Shown: in pieces, positions 1-10,409 of the stretch
Layout: every line of letters starts with the position of its first letter
Position numbering within the stretch: position 1 is the stretch's first letter
NCBI RefSeq assembly: GCF_028640845.1
Contig: NC_080540.1
Coordinates: 152,651,920-152,715,919, forward strand
Direction: 5' to 3'
DNA: 64,000 bases
DNA from: Ahaetulla prasina
Taxonomy: Eukaryota; Chordata; Lepidosauria; Squamata; Colubridae
The notes under the pieces: model-generated
Database searches by the model: none
Told to the model about the DNA's origin: nothing
The model's input: the letters and a program-made list of their open reading frames with translations, nothing else
Program-made: the position numbers and the translations under genes

Positions 1-84
1 CAGGCATGCGCACGCTGGCTAGCAGGTTTTCGGTGCTCTGGCGCATGCACTTGTACGCACCTGCACACACATTCGCCATGACTG
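1..84. mobile_element. Partial hAT-type DNA element, right end
   Basis: The first 84 bases are rich in GCATGCGC-type steps and end in ATTCGCCATGACTG. This resembles the right end of the better-preserved hAT element at 42939-43550, which ends in GGTTCGCCCTCATGG. The left part lies outside the window, so no target duplication can be tested. Bases 85-244 show nothing recognisable. Confidence 0.4.
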
Positions 85-249
85 TTCTAGGATGTCCCCA
101 GCTTTGAGGACTGAAGACTGTCTGCTCTACTGTAAAGTACTTGAAACATTCTCTTAATATTTCACAAGGTTGAAAAGTGGGTAGCCTGTAGTATCTTGTT
201 GAATTCAAGGCAAAGATGAGGTAAAGGTATCTTATGTTCCAATGAATCA

Positions 250-1152
250 TCTTACATCAGAATGATTGGGAAGCTAATCTAGCCTCATGGTGCGACTGGA
301 ACAATCTGGAACAGAACACACTCAAAACCATAGAAATGGTGGTAGACTTTAGGAGAAACCTTTCCATACTTCCACCTTTAACAATGTTAGACAATACAGT
401 ATCAACAGTAGAAACCTTCAAATTTCTAGGTTCTACCATATCACAAGATCTAAAATGTACACCTAACATCAAAAACGTCATCAAAAAAGCACAAGAAAGA
501 ATGTTCTTTCTGCACCAACTCAGAAAGTTCAAACTGCCCAAGGAGCTGCTGATCCAGTTCTACAGAGGAATTATTGAGTCTGTCATCTGCACCTCTGTAA
601 CTGTCTGGTTTGGTTCTGCAATCAAACAAGACAGACACAGACTTCAGAGGATAATTAGAACTGCAGAAAAAACAATTGCTACCAACCTGTCTTCCATTGA
701 GGATCTGTATACTGCACGAGTCAAAAAGAGGCTGTGAAAATAGCCCTCACATTCTGGACATAAACTGTTTCAACTCCTACCCTCAAAATGGTGCTTATAG
801 AGCACTGCACACCAGAACAACTAGACACAACTAAACACCATCACTCTGCTAAACAAATAATTCCCTCAACACTGTCAAACTATTTACTAAATCTGCACTA
901 CTATTAATCTTCTCATCGTTTCCATCACCCATCTCCTTCCACTTATGACTGTATGATTGTAACCCTGTTGCTGGTATCCTTGAGATTTATATTGATATTG
1001 ATTGGTTCCTGATTGCTTATTTGTACCCTATGATTATCATTAAGTGTTGTACTTTAGAATTCTTGATGGACATATTTTTTCTTTGTATACACTGAGAGCA
1101 TATGCACCAAGACAAATTCCTTGTGTGTCCAATCACACTTGGCCAATAAAAA
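250..1152 (+). mobile_element. L2/CR1-group LINE (family A), 5'-truncated 3' part
   Basis: A 5'-truncated non-LTR retrotransposon. It holds the end of the reverse transcriptase ORF, a decayed 3' UTR and the terminal sequence GACAAATTCCTTGTGTGTCC...CTTGGCCAATAAA, which is characteristic of L2-type 3' ends. The UTR runs straight into an ATTCT array that serves as the tail. Clade L2 versus another CR1-group lineage is not resolved. Confidence 0.75.
258..737 (+). pseudogene. Reverse transcriptase C-terminal region of family A LINE
   Basis: The frame reads from NDWEANLASWCDWNNLE through KTIEMVVDFRRN, FKFLGSTISQDL, KKAQERMFFLHQLRKF, FYRGIIESV and LQRIIRTAEK. This is the post-catalytic part of an L2/CR1-type reverse transcriptase (the palm motif with the catalytic aspartates is missing). 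An ATG-initiated frame of 133 codons starts at 336, but it is only the uninterrupted tail of a truncated ORF and ends at 737. Sequence just after the stop still resembles further LINE coding sequence, so the stop is probably secondary decay. It cannot make an active polymerase. Confidence 0.75.
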
Positions 1153-1192
1153 ATTCTATTCTATTCTATTCTATTCTATTCTATTCTATTCT
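1153..1192 (+). repeat. (ATTCT)n microsatellite, LINE tail
   Basis: Eight consecutive ATTCT units directly follow the CCAATAAA end of the family A LINE. The array has grown from the element's own 3' tail. Confidence 0.95.
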
Positions 1193-1764
1193 AAAGGCAA
1201 CATTCTGAAAAGGAGTTAATTTGTTTTGATTAAGTGATATTCATTCATATTTAATTACAGTTCAAACAACTTGCTTTTCCCAGAAAGAAATTTTCCAGAA
1301 GAAAAGTTTGAAAAGAAAGCCAAAAGTTTACTTGCTGAAATATATAACATGGACATATATTTTGAATGAGAAAACTTTGAGAGCAGTGATGAGCTTTCAA
1401 GTTGAGTGGTCTAGAGTTTTTTTGCTTCTGACTTTTGCCAAGCAGCTGTAGCTGACATCCTCAGAGGCAGGGTAAACTGGTTTGTGGTATACCTCTTGGC
1501 AGTCAACAGGTAACTGAATTGAGCTGACTGAGAGCCTGTATTTGTATCTGATTGATATGGACCAACTAGAGATCGTCTTGCTCAATTTAAATACAAGAGA
1601 ACAAAGATTTCTTTGGTCATATACAATGGGAATTCTGGGAGTTGCAATCTCAGGGTCTCAGAGATGCCAGATTGAAGAAGGCTGCTTTATGAAATCCAAA
1701 GCTTGATAATTTTATGACCTTTGGATTCCTAGTTTACAATGTTTTCTCTATAATGTGTGCATAT
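1193..1764. other. Anonymous sequence
   Basis: No coding, RNA or repeat signature was recognised. The open frames are short and unsupported. Confidence 0.6.
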
Positions 1765-1985
1765 AAAAAGGTAAAGGTTTCCCTCGCACATATGTGCTAG
1801 TCGTTGCCGACTCTAGGGGGCGGTGCTCATCTCCGTTTCAAAGCCGAAGAGCCAGCGCTGTCCGAAGACGTCTCCGTGGTCATGTGGCTGGCATGACTCA
1901 ACACCAAAGGTGCACGGAACGTTCTTACCTTCCCACCAAAAGTGGTCCCTATTTTTTCTACTTGCATTTTTACGTGCATATACAT
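1765..1985 (-). mobile_element. tRNA-derived SINE (family H), 5'-truncated
   Basis: Read on the minus strand, the end of this SINE has GAGCACCGCCCCCTAGAG, then a sequence complementary to GTGCTAGTCGTTGCCGACTC, and finishes in CCTTTACC. The same body occurs in plus orientation at 10410-10640 and 11048-11165, where the tRNA-like head with A and B boxes is visible. This copy lacks the head. Open frames across it on both strands are incidental. Confidence 0.7.
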
Positions 1986-2085
1986 ATCTACATCTGATTG
2001 AAGTGAGCATTATGAAAACTTCTTATAAATAAATCTAAAGGTTTTTAAGTTATTACTCGATGTTTTACTAGATATCTTGTATCTT

Positions 2086-2204
2086 ACTATATTATATTAT
2101 ATTATATTATATTATATTATATTATATTATATTATATTATATTATATTATATTATATTATATTATATTATTATATTACTATATTATATTATATTACTAGA
2201 TATC
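2086..2204. repeat. (ATATT)n microsatellite
   Basis: About 115 bp of nearly pure ATATT pentamers with one interruption near 2170. It is flanked on both sides by TTACTAGATATCTTG or a near-identical sequence (about 2065 and 2193). Confidence 0.95.
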
Positions 2205-2329
2205 TTGATTGCAGAAAAAATCAACAACAGAGTTGTTAATGCTTGGAACACACTACCTGACTCTGTGGTATCTTCCCAAAATCCCAAAAGCTCCAACCAA
2301 AAATTGTCTACTATTGACCTCACCCCCCC
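2205..2329 (+). mobile_element. CR1-like LINE (family B), C-terminal coding fragment
   Basis: The translation INNRVVNAWNTLPDSVVSSQ...LSTIDLTP matches the extreme C-terminus of the family B LINE seen intact at 16841-19402 (minus) and 4813-5687 (plus). It is truncated on both sides and lacks the usual AAATA tail. The 159-codon frame that starts here (2205-2684) is LINE only for its first 40 or so residues and then runs on by chance. Confidence 0.75.
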
Positions 2330-2936
2330 CATGTTGTTCATCGCCATCATCTTAATTTTAGCCATTGTCTATCCACTACAGAATGAGAGCCTCTTTCACA
2401 TGTTTCCAACTAATACCGTCCTGAGCTTTCTTTTGCTAATTGGGCCTGAAATATTTGTTGAAGATGTTATTTATACAAATGTTGGATATTTGGACTTAAA
2501 GTCAAGCCAGACTTTATTAGTACAATTCTGCTTGGACTACAGTTCAGTAAGCAAAGAAGCTTTTCACAATCTAGATAAGAAGCAAGACTTTAATTTGGGG
2601 GTAAAGTATTTAGCTTTTAGTGCAGCAAGTCTGGGAATCAATTCTTGGCATCACTTGTTAAAATGGAGATCCAGTACCAGGTGAATGTTGATGGGAAAAA
2701 CAGCCTTGTTAGAAATCCTGCCACTGGCATAGATGAATTCCCTTCCATTAGTGTATTGAATTCTGTTTCTCTATTCCTTTTGTTCTGCTGGCACAAGCTG
2801 AGCAAACTTTGGATTCTTTGAAGCCTAATATTAAAAGTCACACTCAAGAAAGACAGGATTGTTCCCCGCACATTCTCTTCTGTTTCACCAATGACCAGTC
2901 AGTGAAGATGCACCATGCCTAGAACTGCCACTTGCT
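2330..2936. other. Anonymous sequence
   Basis: No repeat or gene recognised between the family B fragment and the hAT element. The open frame covering the first part has no domain-like composition. Confidence 0.55.
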
Positions 2937-2944
2937 ATATGCTC

Positions 2945-3236
2945 CAGTGGTGAAATCCAAATTTTTTTACTACTGGTTCTGTGGGTGTGATGTGGCTTGG
3001 TGGCGTGGCTTGGTGGGTGTGGCAGGGGAAGGATACTGCAAAATCTCCATTCCCACCCCACTCCAGAGGAAGGTTATTGCAAAATCTCCATTCCCACCCC
3101 ATTCTTGGGCCAGCCAGAGGTGGTATTTGCCAGTTCTCTGAACTACTCAAATTTCTGCTACCGGTTCTCCGAATTGCTCAAAATTTCCACGATCAGTTCT
3201 CCAGAACCGGTCAGAACCTGCTGGATTTCACCCCTG
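2945..3236. mobile_element. Non-autonomous hAT element (family D) with perfect 8-bp TSD
   Basis: The element begins CAGTGGTGAAATCC and ends GGATTTCACCCCTG, which are inverted termini. It is flanked by the exact 8-bp direct repeat ATATGCTC at 2937-2944 and 3237-3244. An 8-bp target duplication and CAG-type termini are the hallmark of hAT transposons. The interior repeats the phrase GCAAAATCTCCATTCCCACC twice. There is no transposase frame, so it was mobilised in trans. Confidence 0.85.
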
Positions 3237-3244
3237 ATATGCTC

Positions 3245-4635
3245 CCACTAAAACTAATTTTATCTTGCATATTTTTCCTTAAGCAAAATGTTGTGGAGCT
3301 GTGAAGAAGAAGTCAAGTGTATTTCTTCATCGCAAGAAAAAAACCATTTTGGAGAAATTTCTCAAGATACAATCGATCAGATTGACCTAGAGAAGAAAGA
3401 TCAATGGTCTTTATAGTTAGAATAACATAATTAGGGCTTCCATGTTCTGTTGCAAATTCTGTAGAATTAAAGGGAACATAGAAAGCCATGGGAACATAAC
3501 AACTTCAAAATATATGGGTCAGGCAGCCAAACAGCCATGCTACTAAGTGGTTGTCCATCACAATCACTAGGCAACACAACAGTCAGAGAATTAAGAGTTG
3601 TTGAAAATTGTTCTTGTGGAATGGAATGGCTCTGGAACATTTTGGCTCTAGAACACAATAGCTACCAACATTTTTGCTGGGGATTAGAGTGGTTTTGATG
3701 TAGTTGGAATGTGGGTCACAACACATTGTGGCTGTGGATTACAGGAACAGCACAACATTATGATAGCGATCAAGCCAGGAAAGCAAACTGGTACCATTAC
3801 CTCATAGGATTTTAGGAATATAAACTAAGGACCAGTGTCTGCATTTGGGATTCAGATAACTACAATATCTATTCTTCCACATCTCACACTCAGATAGAGC
3901 AGTTGTGGAGTAGAATTGGACTTTTCTATATAGTCACCAAGACTCAAGACTGACTCAAGGAATACTTTTAAAAATAAATTATGCACCTTTCTCAGATCTC
4001 CAGTAAACACCAATAATCCAGGATATCTTGCAGAAAATTACTATTCTCTAATTTCAAGAAATAATTGCCTTGCTTCCTGGTTTTTGTTTTGTTCCTTCCT
4101 CCCTCCCTCCCTCCCTCCCTCCATCCCTCCCTTCTTTTCAGAATTCAATTAAATCCTGGAGTGACAAAGAACAGAGTCGTCTGCATATAAAATAAACTCC
4201 TGAAGAATATGTTTCAAAATCAATAGTTACTGCTCCAAATGATGGGACATTATCCATGCTGATGTTTACTATTTCTGTGCTCAAGAGGATATGTTAACAA
4301 CCCTTTGCTCAAGTGATGCAACTACGAACCCTTTGGACCTGAAGAGAAGCCTAAAGGTGTGCTTCTATGCTTTTTGGACTGGCCAGAAGTGATGGAAAGT
4401 ACATCACTACCTTCCCTCCAGCACCCACGTGCAGGTGATACACTAGCAAGCTGGAGAAAACATTAACTTTTCCCAAGTAAAATAATTTTGTATTGAGAAA
4501 CTCCCACCTACTATACCAGAAAAAAGTCAATAGGCTGATCTTGCTACAAGAGAAAAGGGTGTTTTCAGGAAAGCCATATAGATCCTGCATAAATAGTTTC
4601 ATGGCCATTAAATTGCAGATACTGTAAGGCTCTCA
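3245..4635. other. Anonymous sequence with a short (TCCC)n run
   Basis: No gene or element recognised. A (TCCC)n microsatellite lies at about 4099-4128. Open frames here (for example minus 4351-4608) show no family signature. Confidence 0.5.
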
Positions 4636-4706
4636 AGATCTTGCTTTATGTGTTTGCATTAGTCAACAAGAAATGTTGACTAATGCAAACGCATAAAGCA
4701 AGATCT
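4636..4706. repeat. Hairpin with 33-bp arms
   Basis: The left arm 4636-4668 (AGATCTTGCTTTATG...) and right arm 4674-4706 (...CATAAAGCAAGATCT) are reverse complements with one mismatch. The loop is the 5-nt AGAAA. No terminal motif or flanking duplication identifies a transposon family. Confidence 0.9.
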
Positions 4707-4812
4707 AACATCAAGTTTTCTTCTTTCTGAAATAAAATTCCTTCCTTTCCAGAACCTCCATTCCTCTGTTTTTTCTCTGAAAAAATTTTTCTCTCTGAAT
4801 GGAGAACCTCCA

Positions 4813-4919
4813 GTTCTCCATTCCTCTGTAAACAACAAAATACCTTATCCCACTAGACTTGAAATCCTGGGCTTGGAAAACTTGGAACTCCGTCGCCTTC
4901 GACAAGACCTAAGTTTAAC

Positions 4920-5008
<89 letters not shown>

Positions 5009-5648
5009 TTTTAATTTGTATACCGCCCTTCTCCCGAAGGACTCAGGGCGGTGAACAGGCAGATAAAATATAAATACACACAGTAATTAAAAACATCCCT
5101 TAAAAAACTAATTCAAATGCCCAAAAATGTTAAAAAACGTACTCCCCCGTAAAATAATAAAATTTTAAAAACCCATCCAATAAAAATAAAAATCAGGCTA
5201 GTCCAGCCATACGAAATAAATAAGTTTTAAGTTCGCGGCGAAAGGTCCTCACAGAATCTCACAGAATCATCTATTGTAATGTCCTTCCTGTCAAAGACTA
5301 CTTCAGCTTTAATTGCAATAATACAAGAGCAACCAATAGATTTAAACTTAATGTCAACCGCTTTAATCTAGATTGCAGAAAATATGACTTCTGTAACAGA
5401 ATCATCAGTGCTTGGAATACTTTACCTGACTCTGTGGTCTCTTCTCATAATCCTAAAAGCTTTAACCAAAAACTTTCTACTATTGACCTCACCCCATTCC
5501 TAAGAGGACCATAAGGGGCAAGCACACAAACATGCCTACCATTCCTGTCCTATTGTTTTTCTTTTCTTCTTCCTATATATATATGCTTATACCTTTATAT
5601 ACTATATAACCTTTCTGTATGATAGTTACATATATTGTTGTGACAAAA

Positions 5649-5683
<35 letters not shown>

Positions 5684-5687
5684 ACCT
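4813..5687 (+). mobile_element. CR1-like LINE (family B), 3' part, split by an L2 tail
   Basis: The coding part from about 4813 to 4920 reads ...YPTRLEILGLENLELRRLRQDLSLT, then resumes after the insertion with HRIIYCNVLPVKDYFSFN and ...RIISAWNTLPDSVVSSHNPK...FLRGP. This is the C-terminus of the family B ORF, followed by a roughly 150 bp 3' UTR and the (AAAT)n tail at 5647-5687. The interruption at 4921-5247 is a minus-oriented L2 3' end. Compared with the minus-strand copy at 17270-17300, the two halves join exactly at TTAACT/CACAGAATC. Confidence 0.85.
4921..5247 (-). mobile_element. L2-like (family C) 3' end nested in family B LINE
   Basis: On the minus strand this reads as the end of an L2-like ORF (GACCTTTCGCCGCGAAC), an A/T-rich UTR and the terminal CCGCCCTGAGTCCTTCGGGAG hairpin. 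An (ATT)n tail expanded to about 86 bp follows. The tail is the AAT array at 4921-5006 on the plus strand. It interrupts a family B LINE, so it inserted later. The poly-asparagine frame across it is a translation of the microsatellite. Confidence 0.85.
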
Positions 5688-5689
5688 AA

Positions 5690-6368
5690 AACACACAGAA
5701 CATTTCCCCTAACAAGTAGCCCTTAGAAAACTTAAAATTCATAAAGAAGGGATCTTAAAAATATGGGGAGAGACATTCTAAACCCATCTGAATATATGGT
5801 ATCTTTTTCCTCTTCCTTCAAGGTGCCAGATCCTTTCCATAGCCTTCAGGAAGTCTTCCAAGCATCAGTATTCTTCAAGTGTACCTTTGCTTTTTCTATC
5901 AGAACTTTCTTTGTTAATCACTGCTGTTTACATGGCATCCTTCATCCAATGATGTGGCAGCAGTTTACAAACAATCCTTATTAATGGGGCTGTGCATTTC
6001 ACCACTGCTTTGAAGTACATCTCATTAATCATGGAGTGACAGGTAAATGGAGGCAGCAGGATGAGGCAGAGTGTAAAATGGCTTTCAGATGCCGGGCATT
6101 TTGACGGGAGTTGCCTTTTGCTTACTTAGTGCACCAGCATCTCATCTTGCATTCTACTATGTCCCTCCGCTACCTTTCTTCTATCAAATAGGCCTAGCGA
6201 AGTAAACTGTTACTTCTCTATGAATTAAGAGAAAGAAACAGATAATTGGATTACATATTATTTCTCTAAGAGGAGTCATTGAAATACAGGAGGGGAAAAT
6301 GCATGAGAAGACTCGGATTGGATGAAGATCAGGACTTTGCTCCAGCCTTGTTTATTCATCTAGGAAAG
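5690..6368. other. Anonymous sequence
   Basis: No repeat or gene recognised. The 73-codon frame at 5763-5984 has no supporting feature. Confidence 0.55.
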
Positions 6369-6446
6369 TTGTATTTTTTTATTTTTTATTTTTGTCACAA
6401 CAGTATACACAAACAAATGTCATAGATAAAACAGCATATCTTGAAG

Positions 6447-6499
<53 letters not shown>

Positions 6500-6590
6500 A
6501 ATTATGCATCAACTATATTAATTGGATATAATGAAGGGAACAATAGGACAGGAACAGTAGGCACATTTGTGCTCTTATGCACGCCCCTTT
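6369..6590 (-). mobile_element. CR1-like LINE (family B) 3' UTR with (TA)n
   Basis: Minus-strand family B 3' end: T-rich tail, GTCACAACAGTATA, then AACAATAGGACAGGAACAGT and GCTCTTATGCACGCCCC, as in the other copies. A (TA)n array of about 44 bp at 6448-6492 has expanded in the UTR where other copies have a short TATATA run. Its 5' boundary carries a short inverted repeat at 6580-6611. Confidence 0.8.
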
Positions 6591-6888
6591 TTCTTAAGAA
6601 TAAGGGGCGTGTATTCTTAAGAACAACTCCACTTTGGACCTCCAGCCTGAATGCATGGAGGATAATGGTGAGCAGCTTTTAAAGTCAACAATGTGCCTCG
6701 GCCACACTTGAAGTACTGTTTGTGTGGTTGCAATGTCCAAGTTAGCAAAGCACTGGAAAGTTCTCCTTCCACTTGCAGTGGATAAGACTTGATTTTCTCT
6801 CTTTCCCCTTCTATTGCTTAAGAAGAGACAAGCCGCAACAGCTAGCTTGTGATATTTTACTGACAGATTTTAGCATACACAAATCAAT

Positions 6889-7435
6889 ATTCCTTCCTTC
6901 CTTCCTTCCTTCCTTCCTTCCTTCCTTCCTTCCTTCCTTCCTTGCCTTGCCTTGCCTTGCCTTGCCTTTCCCTTTCTTTCCCCTTCCTTCCTTCCTTCCT
7001 TCCTTCCTTCCTTCCTTCCTTCCTCCTTCCTTCCTTCTTTTCTCCTTACCTTACCTTACCCTTTCTTACCCTTTCCTTCCTTCCTTCCTTCCTTCCTTCC
7101 TTCCTTCCTTCCTTCCTTCCTTCCTTCCTTCCTTCTCTTGCGTTCCTTTTCCCTTTCTTTCCTTCCTTCCTTCCTTCCTTCCTTCCTTCCTTCCTTCCTT
7201 CCTTCCTTCCTCCTTCCTTCCTTCTTTTCTCCTTACCTTACCTTACCCTTTCTTACCCTTTCCTTCCTTCCTTCCTTCCTTCCTTCCTTCCTTCCTTCCT
7301 TCCTTCCTTCCTTCCTTCCTTCCTTCTCTTGCGTTCCTTTTCCCTTTTCTTTCCTTCCCTTTTCTTCCTTCCCTTTCCTTCCCTTCCTTCCCTTCCTCCC
7401 TCCCTCCCTCCCTCCCTTCCTTCCTTCCTTCCTTT
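6889..7435. repeat. Long (TTCC)n polypyrimidine tract
   Basis: About 545 bp of almost uninterrupted pyrimidines on the plus strand, mostly TTCC/CTTC units. TTACC and TCTTGCG interruptions recur with a spacing of about 190 bp. All three forward frames are open and give artefactual FLPS/PSFL-repeat proteins; these are not genes. Confidence 0.97.
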
Positions 7436-7439
7436 AACT

Positions 7440-8197
7440 GTTCATCTCAAATACATGATGCTGGATGGCTAACAATCATTAAAAGATAAAAACAGTATAA
7501 TAAACCAATACCACTGCAACTTACTGGAAAAGAATGGGACAGATTATTTCTTTGAGAAGTCGTAATTGAAAAGCTTGTTTTGCCTCTCAAAACTGCAGAT
7601 TGTTAGGTTCCGAAACAACAGCCTCCAAATCCTTCCCTGCTTTCCTTGGGAATGTCTCTGGCAATCTTCTCCAACCAAGGTACACTCCAAATGGGTTGTA
7701 TATCAAGTCCCAGAATCCAGGGGTTAATGTTCCAACACCTGGTTGGGGAACACTGATCGATAGTCTTTTAATGTTTGATAAGTTGACGTTTTATGGTGAA
7801 TAATTTTATTCTCGGTTTAATTCACTTTACCAATGTGTTCCAGACAACAGTTAGCTTCTTTTGTCAAGGTTAGTTTCTGGTGAGCTTTGTTAAAATGTAT
7901 GAAGAGGGAAATCCAAGAGACAAACACCCTGAAAAATTAAAAACTGTGGACAAAGTTCAGTTGCAATGTTCTCTATATATCATTTAGCAACTTAAATCAT
8001 GACACACTAGAGAAATCCAGTTCTACGATGCACTGGTTATTTATTTATTTCATCAATGAGTACAATGTTTCTCAGATAGCTTCCAAAGTTATATGAAAGG
8101 AAGCCTGGTTAAATTGAGATTCCAAAATCGTGGCTGACATTCAGATATGGAACATTTCAGGAGCATTCCTGGGTGTGATGGGGCAGCAAAAATGCAA
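7440..8197. other. Anonymous sequence
   Basis: Nothing recognised. The 67-codon frame at 7600-7803 has no family signature. Confidence 0.55.
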
Positions 8198-8205
8198 GTT
8201 GAGTT

Positions 8206-8446
8206 CAGAGGTGGGTTTCAGCAGGTTCTGTCCAGTTCCGGAGAGCTGGTAGCAGAAATTTTGAGTAGCTCGGAGGACCGGTAGTAAAAATTCTGACTGG
8301 CCCCTCCCCATCTATTCTCTGCCTCCCGAGTCCCAGCTGATCGGGAGGGAATGGGGACTTTTTGCAGTAACTTTCCCCTGCCACGCCCACCAAGCCACAC
8401 CCACGGAAAAATAAAAAAAAGTAAAAATTGTTGAAACCCACCACTG
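8206..8446. mobile_element. Non-autonomous hAT element (family D), minus orientation
   Basis: It starts CAGAGGTGGGTTTCAGCAGG and ends TTGAAACCCACCACTG. It is flanked by the 8-bp repeats GTTGAGTT (8198-8205) and GTTCAGTT (8447-8454), 7 of 8 identical. The interior is the reverse complement of the family D element at 2945-3236, with a CTCCCGAGTCCCAGCTGATC segment shared with the copy at 43621-43928. No transposase. Confidence 0.82.
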
Positions 8447-8454
8447 GTTCAGTT

Positions 8455-10408
8455 GTAATAAACCCATGTTCTTGCAGGTACAACTGTTCTGTAGAGCTAT
8501 ATCATTTTGTTTGTGTGAGGGCTGTGAAAATTGTGCGCAAATGTGCAAGTCAGGCCCTATGAACATAATTTATATTTTGACGTACCACATTTCCCTTAGC
8601 TGAGTGCTGTCTGTCTGTCTATCAGTCTGTCCATTGATCCAGCCAGCCAGCCAGCCATCCCAAAACTGGATACAATAAACCTTCATATGCTCTTTCTTTC
8701 TTTGTTTTAAAGATTGATTTTGTCCCGATTTATGACCATTTTGTATACAGCTTTCACAATTACATGCTGTTTTGTATACTCTTTCCTGCAAGATAAATGC
8801 TTTTTTCCCCCAAACTTCTGTACAAAAGAATGATGGACAGCAGGAGTTCTGTTTGCTTCTACTATTTGTTTCAGATAATCAATATAGCTTATTTTTCTTC
8901 TTCTTTTTTTCAGTTTTTGCTGCTTTCCTCAATCTGTAGTAAAATTTCTTTTATATTCCTAACTTGTGCTGATGCTGCATCTCATAGCATCAATTTCTAC
9001 ATAATATTGTAGTGGGTGACATGACCTTGAGACTGATTTCCATAAGATTTATTGTAGATAAACTTTGCTGGTTCTCTACTACTTGTGCGGGCGACACCGT
9101 GGGACTCCTGTTCTCGAAAGAAAACAAAATAACCAACATTCGTAGGTCGGCAACCAAACAAGTCCCATTCCTCTGGCAAAGACAAGGTAAAGGTAATTGA
9201 TTTCCCCTGTTGTCTCTAATGATGGCTACCATGTAGGCTTACATGACAGGAGCTGGAATTAGTAGGCTCCAACTTGCAACAGCTGGTCGCAATCAATTGC
9301 CTGCTTCCACAGCCAGTGTGAGATAGTTAATCAAAGAGAATATTTTAAGCTGTGCTATTTGGCGTACTCCACTTGTTTATTAATATGTCTCCTTGATCTC
9401 ATTATTTCATTTAAAAGTAGAGGGAGCTATTCTGCATTAAAACCAACGAATTGAATATATATTATGTAGCGATGGAGAAGAGGGCCAAATTCATCCCTTA
9501 AGGCTGGAAGGAAAGGTTCAGTAAAGGTTGCCACCATCACATACAAGGCAAGGAGAAAAAAACACCTCTTTGTTTTGTTAAACACTTTACTCAACATGAA
9601 GAGGTAGGCTTGCCATATATCAACAATACGTTTGCCCCCAGATTTTATTAACCTATTAAATCAGCAAGATAGAAAAAAACCGCGTTGTTCTCTTTAATTT
9701 AAAACAATAAAACTAAATAATAAAATTGCAACTTCATAACCTAGCCTTATGTTAAGGGACAGGGGTGTTTCATTCCAATCTAATAATTCCTCCTGGTATT
9801 AATGCAATATTGCATTTATAAACCCACATTGAAATCAGTGCTCTACGTTGAGATTGGTTGTTTGGGCAGGATGCTTTACTTAGCATATTATTAGAAGGCT
9901 GTATTCTAGGCCTGACAAAAACAAAAATGCTGCACCATAAAGGGCAAAGCAATAGAAGTGAATGCAAAATTAACAAATATCATTTGGCTAATGTGTTTCT
10001 GAGAAGGTATTTGATTGAAAGGGTACAAGATGTGACAATGGACAAAAGTTGAGAGACAGAGTGCAATTTTATGCCAGGGTTTCTTTTGGGGGTGGGGCAG
10101 GAATACCAGCATTTTGCTTTTTAGAGGGGATTGAGAAATATGAGGGGTGGAAACTTTGTTTATTTGGATTAATTAATTTGATTGATTATAATTAAGAGAC
10201 AGCACAAGATAAAAGGAATATGCGTGGAGGGTGGGACATTTCACATGAATATGATGTAGAACTGAAGGTTGCTTGGCAAATGCAATAAAAATGCTACATG
10301 GTATGAAACAGTCATATAAATAAATGGACTGCTTAGTGGATAGTTCAGCAAAGATTAAGGAGTGAGCCAAGGAAATGAGATAGCCCTTGTGTAGAGGAGC
10401 AGGCCACA
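8455..10408. other. Anonymous sequence with a CTGT/CAGC microsatellite
   Basis: No gene or element recognised in about 2 kb. A short CTGTCTGT...CAGCCAGC tract lies at about 8605-8658. Several 60-80 codon frames exist on both strands, none with a domain, splice context or repeat identity. Confidence 0.5.
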
Positions 10409-10409
10409 T

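Noticed and set aside
2205..2684. 159-codon plus frame
   Set aside because: The first 40 residues are LINE C-terminus; the rest is chance read-through with no family signature.
4873..5073. Frame with a poly-asparagine run
   Set aside because: Translation of an (AAT)n tail of an inserted L2-like element.
6773..7489. Three long plus-strand frames with FLPS/PSFL repeats
   Set aside because: They are translations of the TTCC microsatellite; all forward frames are open because the tract has no A.
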